32,806 nt of DNA from Schlesneria paludicola DSM 18645 (GTDB lineage Bacteria; Planctomycetota; Planctomycetia; Planctomycetales; Planctomycetaceae): assembly GCA_945869955.1 (NCBI GenBank), contig CAMBQP010000045.1, positions 1 through 32,806 of the forward strand, given 5' to 3'. Positions 9,101 to 16,200 of this stretch are shown here, one piece after another; the first letter of the stretch is position 1, and the number at the start of each line of letters is the position of its first letter. Below the pieces are notes generated by a model. That model worked only from the letters and a program-made list of their open reading frames with translations. It ran no database searches and was not told the DNA's origin. Both the position numbers and the translations under genes were made by a program.

Positions 9101-9515
9101 CGGAAACGACCTGCAGCACTGTGCCGTTCGACGCTGGATTGCGCCGGCCGACGGAACCTACGCGGTCACATCCACCGTCCAGCATCAAGTCGCCGCCGGT
9201 AACGGAATTCGCTGCTGGATTTTCGCGAATCGCGAGGGGGTCTTGGGTGAGCAGTCGCTGCACAATCGGCAGCAAGAAATGAACGTCCCCTCGGTCAGCC
9301 TGAAAGCGGGTGAAACGCTCGACTTCGTGGTGGACATCAACGGCGAATTAAACAGTGATCAGCACCTCTGGTCGCCAGTGATTCGCGAGACGACCACGCA
9401 ACAGATCTGGAATGCCGAACAGGATTTCGCCGGCCCCAAACCGAGCTGGTTGAACAGTTGGGAACAACTCGCTCAAGTGCTCTTAATTGCGAACGAACTG
9501 ATGTTCGTGGATTGA
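6102..9515 (+). CDS. PSCyt1/PSCyt2 (DUF1549)/PSD1 (DUF1553) exported cytochrome-like protein
   Basis: 1137 residues. An N-terminal hydrophobic segment (about 20-32) suggests Sec export. PSCyt1 follows with a haem-type motif CQQCH (61-65). PSCyt2 begins near residue 180 (IDRFVLAKLE) and contains WLDIARYADTKGY and a second CxxCH, CARCHDHKYDPI from residue 355. PSD1 starts near 690 (NPLTARVWVNRVWQNHFG) and runs to the C-terminus, ending EQLAQVLLIANELMFVD. A predicted beta-sandwich, about 965-1095 (LGWVQLTATGGHPGNDLQH to DFVVDINGELNSDQHLW), is embedded before the final helix. This is a recurrent planctomycete architecture; a role at the cell exterior, perhaps in polysaccharide or redox chemistry, is inferred. 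No DUF1501 partner is adjacent. I chose ATG 6102 over the preceding TTG. Confidence 0.92.
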   Translation: MFAQLIISTPSGSRRSSASWLLSLVSLLLLCGAGSSNKGLVADEGIPFFEAHVRPLLVEHCQQCHGPKKQEGGLRLDSRLSLMQGGEHGPAMVPGQPEKSLLVTAVRHTTDLQMPPAGKLQERQIDSLEQWIKQGAPWPVESLATGPALAELQRQHWAFQPVRNPPLPAVGQADWERTPIDRFVLAKLEAASLAPSAPADRRTLIRRVTLDLTGLPPTSDEADYFVNDPRPDAYPQLIERLLNSPQYGEQWGRHWLDIARYADTKGYVYGREERFWVHAPAYRDWVVDAFNQDLGYDQFLLWQIAADQAVPDNAGAQAAMGFLTLGRRFLGVTHDIIDDRIDVVTRGTMGLTVACARCHDHKYDPIPTADYYSLYGVFLNSTERLRKSAEPTVRDEAYLAFQQELDQRLQKLSDTTLTKRNEAAERVRQRVTDYLVAQTELSRYPQEGFDQILTLTDLIPTFVRRWEAWLALSVTPEDPVFGPWKRFSLLPLPAADFATGAAEIVRELTENPSKVNPRVLKVLSPVPGSMREVAERYGALLSEVDREWKAACEQAKGAGMPDPVQLESPTDEALRQVLYQPGSPCLIPNESIVSTETFYDSGSVNELWKLQSEVDRWLIQSPLAPAHAVGLIDRETIRPARIFRRGNPANRGQEVARHFVSVVAGPGPVPFQVGSGRLELAKAIIDPTNPLTARVWVNRVWQNHFGIGLVRTASDFGIRAETPSHPELLDWLATQFIAEGWSTKKLHRLILLSNTYQQRSDDGPGSNVEAGQGSSAQAQARQLDPENRLLSRMNVRRLSFEEYRDSLLSIAGRLNLQPGGRASDLFAGNGTVHQRRSLYGLVDRQFLPATLRVFDFANPDLHTPLRSETTVPQQALFALNHPFVAQQAKFLAARAAPNPGDSEPEKIRQLYRLVYQREPTPRQIAIAQNFLATEGLELRENPRPESLAWQYGYGALDEATKSLQSFQALPHYSGSAWQGGTSFPDAALGWVQLTATGGHPGNDLQHCAVRRWIAPADGTYAVTSTVQHQVAAGNGIRCWIFANREGVLGEQSLHNRQQEMNVPSVSLKAGETLDFVVDINGELNSDQHLWSPVIRETTTQQIWNAEQDFAGPKPSWLNSWEQLAQVLLIANELMFVD

Positions 9516-9551
9516 GCCGAAATGAAAAGAGATTGTGAAAGAACTTAAAAC

Positions 9552-10361
9552 GTGGATCAGAAATCGTTTGCAATCGGCGTTGCCGCTGAAAGTCTGAACG
9601 TCATCGGCATGAATGGTTCGACATTGGTTGCGTGCGGAACCAGTCTCCCGGTCGCCCAGCGCACGAACGGGGATTTCTGTCGGTTCGTAATCGATCAGGA
9701 GTCTTCAAGGTTATGGCACGATCAGGCGAGCCTCGCGGACTATGTGAGTGAAGGGCGGATTTCTGCATTCGAAACTCCAATTCCGTTGCCAGATTCCTCG
9801 CCTGCAACCGAACAACGGTTGGTTTTGTTTGTGAACGGCGAGTTTCTTGACGAAGCAGAGATTCAAAAGCCTCTAGAATTCCAGGGAACCCCAGTTCAGT
9901 GGACGAAAATCACGGGTGAAAGGCGAGTCACTTGGGGGACACCTCTTCCTGAGAGCCTTGCTAAGGGGATGTCGAACGAATGGGCGAAAAAACTTTGTCA
10001 AAAAATCGATCATCACCTGAAAGAGGATGACGCGTCCGCGGCAAAACTGCAGAAATGGTCAGACTTCGGATTGTGTGCGGCGACCGACAAAGGAACTCGC
10101 TGGAGTTTGTATCTCCGCTATGGTGCGGTGATCGATCCGGAACGCGTCCGGCGGTTGTTTGATATTTTCGTTCAACGGCAGTTTCCTAGCTGTACTTGGG
10201 AGCACTATCTGCAGAAAATGCGTGAGATCCAAACAATCATTCAGGCCCAACCGCCAATCAGAACCCGGCCCAAGCCTGTCGCGAAAACGTTTTTTCATCG
10301 AGAACAGATCAAAAACATCACAAAGGAACGGGGGCTCGGAGCCTCTTTCCTCTGGAAATGA
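9552..10361 (+). CDS. unrecognised protein, first of a tandem paralog pair
   Basis: 269 residues from GTG 9552. I do not recognise the family. It aligns over nearly its whole length with the next gene at roughly half of the positions: NVIGMNGSTLVACGTSLPV, LVLFVNGEFLDEAE, KWSDFGLCAATDKGTRW and LYLRYGAV are shared almost exactly. The first 120 residues look like a compact beta-rich domain. Residues 135-230 are amphipathic helices ending in PERVRRLFDIFVQRQFP. A basic tail (about 236-269, RTRPKPVAKTFFHREQ onwards) is absent from the paralog. There is no signal peptide or membrane segment, so it is probably cytoplasmic. It starts 36 bases after the PSCyt1/PSD1 gene on the same strand and may be cotranscribed. 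Ribosome-binding site is weak. Function unknown. Confidence 0.7.
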   Translation: MDQKSFAIGVAAESLNVIGMNGSTLVACGTSLPVAQRTNGDFCRFVIDQESSRLWHDQASLADYVSEGRISAFETPIPLPDSSPATEQRLVLFVNGEFLDEAEIQKPLEFQGTPVQWTKITGERRVTWGTPLPESLAKGMSNEWAKKLCQKIDHHLKEDDASAAKLQKWSDFGLCAATDKGTRWSLYLRYGAVIDPERVRRLFDIFVQRQFPSCTWEHYLQKMREIQTIIQAQPPIRTRPKPVAKTFFHREQIKNITKERGLGASFLWK

Positions 10362-10384
10362 ATTACTCGTGTGCCGGAATCCGG

Positions 10385-10404
10385 GTGAGAACAATTTTTC
10401 TCGC
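10385..10404 (+). terminator. hairpin between the two paralogs
   Basis: GTGAGAA pairs with TTCTCGC (one wobble) around a 6-nt loop, 24 bases after the stop of the first paralog and about 50 bases before the GTG of the second. No U-tract follows. It could attenuate or process the message between the copies. Confidence 0.35.
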
Positions 10405-10456
10405 AGGAACCGATCATTCCGACGGTAAGTAACTCGTTTTGTAAGGAGCTGGAGAA

Positions 10457-11185
10457 GTGGATTCAAACGCATCTGAAGCTAAGTTCGATTCCCAAAATCT
10501 AAGCGTCATTGGAATGGATGGTACTACGCTGGTTGAATGCGGGACCAGCCTTCCTGTCGTTCAACGATCAAATGGGGAGTTCTGTCTTTTCGAAATGGAC
10601 AGCGAATCATCACGAACGTGGTATGCCCCCGCATTATTTGCAGATTATCGCCAGAAAGGGCGTCTTTCGGCATTTACGCAGCCGATCCCCCTCTCCAAAT
10701 TTCTGTCTTCATCAGAGCAACCTCTAGTTTTGTTTGTGAACGACGATTTTCTTGAGGAAGCAGATGCCCAACGACCAATCAGTCATCAAGGAACTCGTGT
10801 GACATGGACGCGGATCGAAGATGAAAGCTTAACCATGTGGGCCACCTGCCTGCCCGAAACGAATGCCAATGACTGGTTAGACCTCTGTGCGAAGCAACTG
10901 CTTCAAAAGATTGACGATCGATTGCATGGGGGCGATCTGGTTGTGAAAGCAGGGCGCGAGCAGTTGTTGAAATGGTCCGACTTGGGGCTGTGTGCAGCGA
11001 CGGAGACACAAACACGCTGGAATTTGTATCTCCGTTATGGTGCGGTATTCACGCCGAAGGAACGATTACGGCAGATGTTTGACAAATTCGTTAAGCCAGA
11101 GTTCCCTATGATTACTTGGGATTCATACGACAAAGAAATGTACCAAATGCATGTTTCGATTAAGGGAAAGCAACTCGGACTATAG
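10457..11185 (+). CDS. unrecognised protein, second of the tandem paralog pair
   Basis: 242 residues from GTG 10457, with a good AAGGAG eight bases before the start. It is a clear duplicate of the preceding gene: SVIGMDGTTLVECGTSLPV, LVLFVNDDFLEEAD, LLKWSDLGLCAATETQTRW and LYLRYGAV correspond to its most conserved stretches, while the linker between the halves and the C-terminus differ. It lacks the basic C-terminal tail of the first copy and ends soon after FPMITWDSY. No signal peptide, membrane helix or known catalytic motif is visible. The conserved Cys in VECGTSLP and Cys in LGLCAA are shared by both copies. The gene meets the opposite-strand SHOCT gene tail to tail with a 6-base overlap. 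Function unknown. Confidence 0.75.
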   Translation: MDSNASEAKFDSQNLSVIGMDGTTLVECGTSLPVVQRSNGEFCLFEMDSESSRTWYAPALFADYRQKGRLSAFTQPIPLSKFLSSSEQPLVLFVNDDFLEEADAQRPISHQGTRVTWTRIEDESLTMWATCLPETNANDWLDLCAKQLLQKIDDRLHGGDLVVKAGREQLLKWSDLGLCAATETQTRWNLYLRYGAVFTPKERLRQMFDKFVKPEFPMITWDSYDKEMYQMHVSIKGKQLGL

Positions 11186-12079
11186 CCGCGCCAGCAGTTC
11201 CGCCTTTTTGGTGGTGAACTCTTGTTCGCTGATTAGCCCTTTGGACTTCAAGTCGCCCAGCCGCTCGATGGCTGCGAACACATTTCCATCCAAAGCCGCT
11301 GCGGCTGGCTGTGTGAAGTTGGCCTGTGGTGTGACTGGTTGCGAATACGCAGCATCGACAACGCTCCAAGTGAGATCGTCGCGCGACTGTGGTATGAAAG
11401 GAGCTGCTGGTCGCGAATACGCTGCTGGGGGTGTCGTGGGTACTGATTGGCCGTTGCGCGAAATCACGGGAAGAGTCGACAGGCTGATGTTTCCATACTG
11501 GCTCGAGAACTGGATCGAACTTCCTGAACCCTGCTGTTGCGAAAAACCGCCGATCTGGTGGTCCAGCGTGTCATACACCCAAACGTCACCCCCTGAATCG
11601 ACGGCGAGTCGTCGTGATCCCGAAAAGTAGGCGTACTTGAGGTTGTTCTGCGATCCGGTTGCACTGGGGGAACCCAGATCTACCGGCCACCACTTCAACT
11701 TGGGATCCGGCACGAACAGGCTCGATTCCCCCATCGCTCCACCCGCCGTCTGCTGCTGATTCCCGCTGCCACTTTGACTTTGCGACTGAAAACTACCCGC
11801 CTGCAACAGGTGCGGCTCGCGGCTGAGGATATTGGAGATTTCGTAACAGAGCGAATCGACGCGTCCCTTAAGGTAATTATTGAACATGTCGCCCAGCATG
11901 AGCATGCCGCCACTCATCCACTGTCCACCTCCACCAAACTCGGGATGGTTGAACTGGGCCATTGAGCCGTTACCGTTCAACACCGCCACGATCATGTGGG
12001 TGACCGCATCAACACTGAATCCTGAGGACGAAGACAACTGATTGGCAATCCGTTGACCTTCGATCGAAAGCTGTGGCAT
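11180..12079 (-). CDS. SHOCT-domain protein with low-complexity linker
   Basis: 299 residues from ATG 12079, which has an AAGAGA-type site upstream; the longer frame to 12187 adds 36 residues of non-family sequence. The N-terminus (MPQLSIEGQRIANQL, then MAQFNHPEFGGGGQWMSGGM) and the middle part (YAYFSGSRRLAVDSGGDVWVYDT and DHQIGGFSQQQG) resemble a planctomycete family of SHOCT proteins. A Gln/Ser/Gly-rich stretch (about 112-133) and a Pro/Ala-rich linker precede the last 31 residues. These form a SHOCT domain (IERLGDLKSKGLISEQEF, then TTKKAELLARL), a short helical motif often fused to the end of oligomerising or membrane-associated proteins. No signal peptide is seen. Function unknown. The stop codon is shared as a palindrome with the convergent paralog gene. 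Confidence 0.75.
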   Translation of the reverse strand: MPQLSIEGQRIANQLSSSSGFSVDAVTHMIVAVLNGNGSMAQFNHPEFGGGGQWMSGGMLMLGDMFNNYLKGRVDSLCYEISNILSREPHLLQAGSFQSQSQSGSGNQQQTAGGAMGESSLFVPDPKLKWWPVDLGSPSATGSQNNLKYAYFSGSRRLAVDSGGDVWVYDTLDHQIGGFSQQQGSGSSIQFSSQYGNISLSTLPVISRNGQSVPTTPPAAYSRPAAPFIPQSRDDLTWSVVDAAYSQPVTPQANFTQPAAAALDGNVFAAIERLGDLKSKGLISEQEFTTKKAELLARL

Positions 12080-12143
12080 CGTAAATCTCTTTCCGGGAAC
12101 ATCACCTGCCCCATCGGCAAACAGCCAGACACGAGCACGGTTC

Positions 12144-12172
12144 ATTGTACACCGAAGGTCAATCGAAATTAA
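12144..12172 (-). promoter_or_regulatory. possible promoter of the SHOCT gene
   Basis: On the - strand TTAATT (12172-12167) and TACAAT (12149-12144) are separated by 17 bases and lie 65 bases before the ATG. The -10 box matches 5/6, the -35 box only 3/6. Confidence 0.25.
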
Positions 12173-12269
12173 CACCCTCATTCTCAAGATTTAGACGGAA
12201 TCTCAAACGATCAGTCAAATCGAGATATATTGATTCATGCGTCCTTGCGCAATCGCCAGCGGCGCGCGG

Positions 12270-12307
12270 TTCGAGTTGAATCAGTTTATTCGAGTTGAAT
12301 CAGTTTA
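12270..12307. repeat. perfect 19-bp tandem duplication
   Basis: The 19-mer TTCGAGTTGAATCAGTTTA occurs twice with no spacer (12270-12288 and 12289-12307). It is the longest perfect intergenic duplication in the window. There are only two copies and no regular spacer, so it is not a CRISPR remnant. Confidence 0.9.
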
Positions 12308-12435
12308 ATAGAGAAAACCTTTAAGAACTGCCATCTTGATGGGACGGGCCATCAAGTCGTCGCCTGCTGGGGATTAGGGATTATGATTTAACGAGTTGGT
12401 AAGCCCCTCGCGGGTGCCGGCACCGGTTCGTTACT

Positions 12436-12467
12436 ATCCCTCCAAAGCCGTTGTCATTTGGAGGGAT
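12436..12467 (-). terminator. 11-bp perfect stem enclosing the deacetylase stop codon
   Basis: ATCCCTCCAAA (12436-12446) and TTTGGAGGGAT (12457-12467) are perfect complements around a 10-nt loop that contains the TGA stop (12454-12456). The 3' arm of the message falls just outside the gene. No U-tract follows on the - strand. Confidence 0.5.
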
Positions 12468-13395
12468 GATTCAAAAGTGTCTGCAGGTGGCAGGCGACCG
12501 ATTCGGCCAATCGTTGCGTATGATATCCCCCTTCGAGGCAACTGACGATCCGGCCCCCGCTATAGGTTTTGGCGACTTGGATCACGAGATCAGTCAGCGT
12601 TTCAAAGTCTTCGGTTTCCAACCCCAATGAACCAACAGGATCCTGTTTATGGGCGTCGAAACCGGCGCTGATTAATACCAATTCGGGTCGGCACTTCTTG
12701 GCGGCGTCTGTCAGGATCGACTCGAAGCGGGACAGGTAATCGCGGCGAGAAGTTCCCATCGCCACGGGGAGATTGAAGTTGGTCCCAAGTCCCTTTCCGG
12801 TTCCGGTTTCATTGGTTTCTCCGGTTCCCGGATAGAACGGTGAGCGGTGGGCTGAAAGAAACCAGACATCGTCACGCTCATAAAAAATATCCTGGGTCCC
12901 ATTTCCATGGTGGACATCCCAATCGACGATCAACACCCGTTCTAATCGGTGCTGCTTGACTGCATGATTGGCCGCCAGCGCAATGTTATTGAATAGACAA
13001 AACCCCATGGCATCGTGAACCAAGGCATGATGACCCGGTGGGCGAACCAGACACAACGCTTGCTTCTCGTCCCCTTTCATCACGGCGTCGACAGCATCCA
13101 GGCACGTTCCTGCAGCACGCCGAGCCACTTGGTAAGACTGCCGAGACATAAACGTGTCTCCTTCAATCCAACCCCCTCCTTCCTCGGCATAACGCTCGAC
13201 GCGACCAATATAGGTTGCTCCATGGATTTGTGAGAGCTCCTCAATCGTGGCGAGTCGAGTCTCTTTTGTCCGACAACGATCGGCCAGACCGGTCCGCTTG
13301 AGCTCATCGAGGATTGCCCGCAGTCGTTCCGGGCATTCGCGATGAGTCCCCGTCTCGTGATCAAGAAAACGTTCGTCGGTATACAACAGTGTCAT
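12454..13395 (-). CDS. histone-deacetylase-fold amidohydrolase
   Basis: 313 residues from ATG 13395, preceded by GAGG at a good distance; the frame remains open upstream to 13539, but those 48 residues are unlike the family. The arginase/deacetylase fold and all catalytic elements are present: RPPGHHA (118-124) with the His122/His123 charge-relay pair, [10 protein letters not shown] (158-167) giving zinc ligands Asp160 and His162, SAGFDAH (243-249) giving the third ligand Asp247, and LEGGYH (287-292) with the transition-state Tyr291. Bacterial members remove acetyl groups from lysines, polyamines or small acetylamides such as acetoin-related compounds; the substrate here cannot be told. The enzyme is cytoplasmic by sequence. 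It is transcribed away from the coiled-coil gene at 13628, from a shared 232-bp region. Confidence 0.92.
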   Translation of the reverse strand: MTLLYTDERFLDHETGTHRECPERLRAILDELKRTGLADRCRTKETRLATIEELSQIHGATYIGRVERYAEEGGGWIEGDTFMSRQSYQVARRAAGTCLDAVDAVMKGDEKQALCLVRPPGHHALVHDAMGFCLFNNIALAANHAVKQHRLERVLIVDWDVHHGNGTQDIFYERDDVWFLSAHRSPFYPGTGETNETGTGKGLGTNFNLPVAMGTSRRDYLSRFESILTDAAKKCRPELVLISAGFDAHKQDPVGSLGLETEDFETLTDLVIQVAKTYSGGRIVSCLEGGYHTQRLAESVACHLQTLLNHPSK

Positions 13396-13627
13396 GAGAA
13401 CCTCGTTTTGATGTCCGAAAAGGTTCGGCAATTCCACCGTATTTGCCGAGAATCCCACCATGTCCGCAACAGAGAATCCCGGTTTTCCCAAATCGCATCG
13501 GCGGCGAGTCCCGGAAACTCGGATGGAAATTCCCCGCAAATATGCTCTACAATCATGCGGCGATCATCCGCGATCCTGAATTTCAATCTGCAGTTTACCG
13601 ACCAACCGCTTCTGAATCGAGTTCACT
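13396..13627. other. 232-bp divergent promoter region
   Basis: This interval separates the divergent deacetylase and coiled-coil genes and must hold both promoters if neither is read from elsewhere. A TACAAT at about 13546-13551 is a possible -10 box for the + strand, without a recognisable -35 box. Nothing else stands out. Confidence 0.35.
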
Positions 13628-14611
13628 ATGCTGCTCGCCCACAGACCCCCTTCGGTCAATTGGGAACCCCTCCCACTCGACCCTGCCGCAGGCGCTGCGG
13701 CCTGGGTCTGGTTTCGGCCCGCCATAAATCCTTACGGAATCCTGTTCGTGATTCCCCCCGAACTCTTCAGTGAACCGATTGCGCTCAAAAATTTGTCCTT
13801 ACGCCAACTGATCCTAGCCACCGGCCTCGTAGGCGAACGAGTTTTATATTGGTCACTGAATGGCCTGAACTTCGAGAATACCGGGGGTAACTCGCCGCTG
13901 ATGGATCAGCCCCTCCCGATCACCCCTGGAAATCCCGTGAATCTGTCCGTCTGGATTGAACCGTTACCTGCACTCCAGACTGACGCTGCGGCCTCGATGT
14001 TTGCCGGTCAACCCAGCCTTCCCAGCGGGTATGCTCCTGCGATCGCGGCAGCAGGAGGCATGGCAGCAGGAGGCATGGCAGCAGGAAGCCCGGCAGCAGG
14101 GGCCACAGACGTTGATCTCCAAATGATCGATGGCATCGAATCGTGCTGGAATGGAATTATCCAACTGGAAGTCCGGATCGGCTCGATCCGCAAAGAACTC
14201 GCAGGAAATATCTCACGCCTGAATTCACTGAATCGGGACTTGAATTCGGACGAGCGGCGGACTTGTGATAGCAAGGATATTCAAGCCTGGGTCGAAGCGC
14301 GACGCTGGTTACGAGATTCCATCTCGACGCTGTCGCGATCGGTGAAGGAAATTGATGTCGGGACCACCAGCGGTGCGGGCCAGCGGCATAAGTTTCTCGA
14401 GATCTACCAGAAATACATCGTCCCCCGGATCCCATTTGCCGGCTTAAGACAGTCCCTGAATGAATTCGAAGCGCATCGCAAGACCGTCCAGAACGTGCTG
14501 GCTTCGGCTCAGGCCAACATCGCTCGATCAGGTCGCGAGGCCGAGCAACGGGCCAACGCAGTCCTCGCGCGGATCAGCACCAAAATGCGCTCGATCCGCC
14601 GCAAGGATTGA
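13628..14611 (+). CDS. unrecognised protein with Ala/Gly/Met linker and helical C-terminus
   Basis: 327 residues. I do not recognise the family. The first 115 residues look like a globular beta-rich domain (WVWFRPAINPYGILFVIPPE, then VLYWSLNGLNF and VNLSVWIEPLP). A low-complexity linker of Ala, Gly, Met and Pro (about 137-159) follows, encoded by a 15-bp tandem repeat. The remainder (about 162-327) is a long series of charged helices with heptad-like spacing (GSIRKELAGNISRLNSLNRDL; RSGREAEQRANAVLARISTK) and is probably coiled coil. The C-terminus is strongly basic (MRSIRRKD). No signal peptide or membrane helix. The arrangement suggests a structural or scaffold protein in the cytoplasm, but this is only inference. 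It ends 26 bases from the convergent DUF1501 gene. Confidence 0.75.
   Translation: MLLAHRPPSVNWEPLPLDPAAGAAAWVWFRPAINPYGILFVIPPELFSEPIALKNLSLRQLILATGLVGERVLYWSLNGLNFENTGGNSPLMDQPLPITPGNPVNLSVWIEPLPALQTDAAASMFAGQPSLPSGYAPAIAAAGGMAAGGMAAGSPAAGATDVDLQMIDGIESCWNGIIQLEVRIGSIRKELAGNISRLNSLNRDLNSDERRTCDSKDIQAWVEARRWLRDSISTLSRSVKEIDVGTTSGAGQRHKFLEIYQKYIVPRIPFAGLRQSLNEFEAHRKTVQNVLASAQANIARSGREAEQRANAVLARISTKMRSIRRKD
14048..14100. repeat. in-frame 15-bp tandem repeat
   Basis: GCAGCAGGAGGCATG occurs twice perfectly (14048-14062, 14063-14077), once degenerate (14078-14092) and once partially. Each unit encodes five residues (A-A-G-G-M), so copy-number change would lengthen or shorten the linker without a frameshift. 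Confidence 0.9.
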
Positions 14612-14622
14612 TTGGGATGACT

Positions 14623-14636
14623 CGGGATTAATCCCG
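14623..14636. terminator. palindrome between convergent genes
   Basis: CGGGATTAATCCCG is a perfect 14-bp palindrome filling most of the 26-bp gap between the + gene ending at 14611 and the DUF1501 gene ending at 14638. It can fold as a 5-bp stem with a TTAA loop in either transcript. It is short and has no U-tract, so bidirectional termination is only possible, not shown. Confidence 0.4.
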
Positions 14637-14637
14637 C

Positions 14638-16089
14638 TTATGCCAGGATTGGCTTGACCACTTCGCCATGCACGTCCGTCAAGCGGTAGTCCCGTCCTTG
14701 AAATCGATAAGTCAGCTTGGTGTGATCAAAGCCGAGCAGGTGCATGATTGTCGCCTGCAAGTCATGAACGTGAACTTTGTCCTTGGCAATCGAAAAGCCG
14801 AGCTCATCCGACTCGCCGTGCGAAAAGCCCCCTTTGACTCCCCCGCCTGCCATCCACATGGAATAACAGTCGGGAAAATGATCGCGACCCAGGTTGGCAC
14901 CGCCAGCGGTCCGACCCTCGCGGAAGGGGGTTCGACCAAATTCGCCGCCACAGACGATTAAAGTATCCTTGAGCATATCGCGTTGTTTCAGATCTTTAAT
15001 CAACGCCGCGACCGGCTTATCCATCGTGGCACACTTGTTGGTCAGTCCGTCGGTCAGTCCTTCGCCGGGCCCTGTCCCATGAAAATCCCAACCCCAATCG
15101 AAGAGTTGGATGTACCGGACACCCTGCTCGCACAGCCTGCGGGCGAGCAGGCAGTTGTTCGCAAAACTGGCGGCGCCTGGTTGTGCTCCATACGCGTCGA
15201 GCGTGTCTTTGGTCTCTTTGGTGATATCCATCACTTCAGGGACCGACATCTGCATCCGGAACGCCAGTTCATACTGTGCGATGCGGGTCAGGGTCTCGGG
15301 GTGCCCCATTTCCCCCGCCTGCATCTCGTTCAGGTCGTGCAATGCATCCAGGGTTTCTCGCCTGAGGCTCCGGGACATCCCCGGTGGATCCGAGGCATAG
15401 AGCACTGGATCCCCTTTCGAGCGACACTGAACCCCCTGATAGACCGAGGGGAGAAATCCGCTGCCGTACGAGTTTTTACCCCCGTTGGGCTGCACCCCGC
15501 TGGAAATCAACACCACAAAGCCAGGGAGATTTTCGTTCTCGGTCCCGAGTCCGTAGGTTGTCCATGCCCCCAAGGAAGGTCGTCCTGAGCGGGCCGAACC
15601 GGTGTAGAGCAAAAGTTCCGCAGGGGCGTGATTGAACTGCTCGGTAAACATCGACTTGATCATGCACATTTCATCGGCGACGGTTTGCAGGTTTGGCAGG
15701 GCATCCGACAACCAGACTCCCCCCTCACCACACTGCTTGAAGGTTCGCGGGGTCCCTAGTAATTTGGGTGTTCCCGTAGTGAACGCAAACCGCTTCCCTT
15801 TGATGAACGAGTCTGGCGCATCCTGCCCGGTCATTTTGACCAATTCGGGTTTGTAGTCATACAAATCCAGATGTGGGGGCGAACCGGTCAGATGCAGATA
15901 GATGACCCGTTTGGCTTTGGCGGCAAAATGGGGCAGCTTCGGTGCCAAGGGATTAACGACCGATGACGCGGCACCTCGCGAAGTATTGCCAAGCATTGAC
16001 GAAAGCGCCAAGGATCCGATACCCAACTGAGCATCTTTGAGAAACTGCCGCCGGGTTTTGTGTTGCAGGTGTTCAAACTGAGGAAGCAT
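14638..16089 (-). CDS. DUF1501 protein with Tat-type signal
   Basis: 483 residues. The N-terminus KTRRQFLKDAQLGIGSLALSSML is a twin-arginine signal, so the protein is probably exported folded. The body is a DUF1501 domain, related in fold to sulfatases and alkaline phosphatases: RVIYLHLTGSPPHLDLYDYK near residue 63, then FNHAPAELLLYTGSARSGRP, RYIQLFDWGWDFHG, CGGEFGRTPF, GRDHFPDCYSMWMAGGG and a C-terminal HDLQATIMHLLGFDH, TYRFQGRDYRLTDVHG. The conserved Asp/His/Glu positions suggest metal binding, but no reaction has been assigned here. It lies 206 bases downstream of a PSCyt1/PSD1 gene on the same strand, the usual planctomycete two-gene unit, and the products are expected to work together outside the cytoplasmic membrane. 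Confidence 0.92.
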   Translation of the reverse strand: MLPQFEHLQHKTRRQFLKDAQLGIGSLALSSMLGNTSRGAASSVVNPLAPKLPHFAAKAKRVIYLHLTGSPPHLDLYDYKPELVKMTGQDAPDSFIKGKRFAFTTGTPKLLGTPRTFKQCGEGGVWLSDALPNLQTVADEMCMIKSMFTEQFNHAPAELLLYTGSARSGRPSLGAWTTYGLGTENENLPGFVVLISSGVQPNGGKNSYGSGFLPSVYQGVQCRSKGDPVLYASDPPGMSRSLRRETLDALHDLNEMQAGEMGHPETLTRIAQYELAFRMQMSVPEVMDITKETKDTLDAYGAQPGAASFANNCLLARRLCEQGVRYIQLFDWGWDFHGTGPGEGLTDGLTNKCATMDKPVAALIKDLKQRDMLKDTLIVCGGEFGRTPFREGRTAGGANLGRDHFPDCYSMWMAGGGVKGGFSHGESDELGFSIAKDKVHVHDLQATIMHLLGFDHTKLTYRFQGRDYRLTDVHGEVVKPILA

Positions 16090-16200
16090 GGTGGCCTGAC
16101 TTTACTGAAGAGGAATGGAATTGTTCCTGGTCGATGAAGAGAACCTGCGGATCAGAGGATCTCGGCAACGGATGAGCAGGTCGGTCGCATGGGTCTGATC

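Larger units (their letters stand above)
12080..12453. other. 374-bp non-coding interval between SHOCT and deacetylase genes
   Basis: No gene or structural RNA is apparent. The interval holds the candidate SHOCT promoter (12144-12172), an AT-rich stretch around 12180-12240, a perfect 19-bp tandem duplication (12270-12307), the palindrome GGTGCCGGCACC (about 12413-12424) and the outer arm of the deacetylase-gene hairpin (12436-12446). Both flanking genes are read on the - strand. Confidence 0.6.

Noticed and set aside
11151-11630. A 159-codon + strand open frame.
   Set aside because: It lies antisense inside the SHOCT gene and has no recognised domain.
12270-12307. Possible CRISPR or att-site repeat.
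   Set aside because: Only two copies without spacer and no cas genes; no integrase or phage gene nearby.
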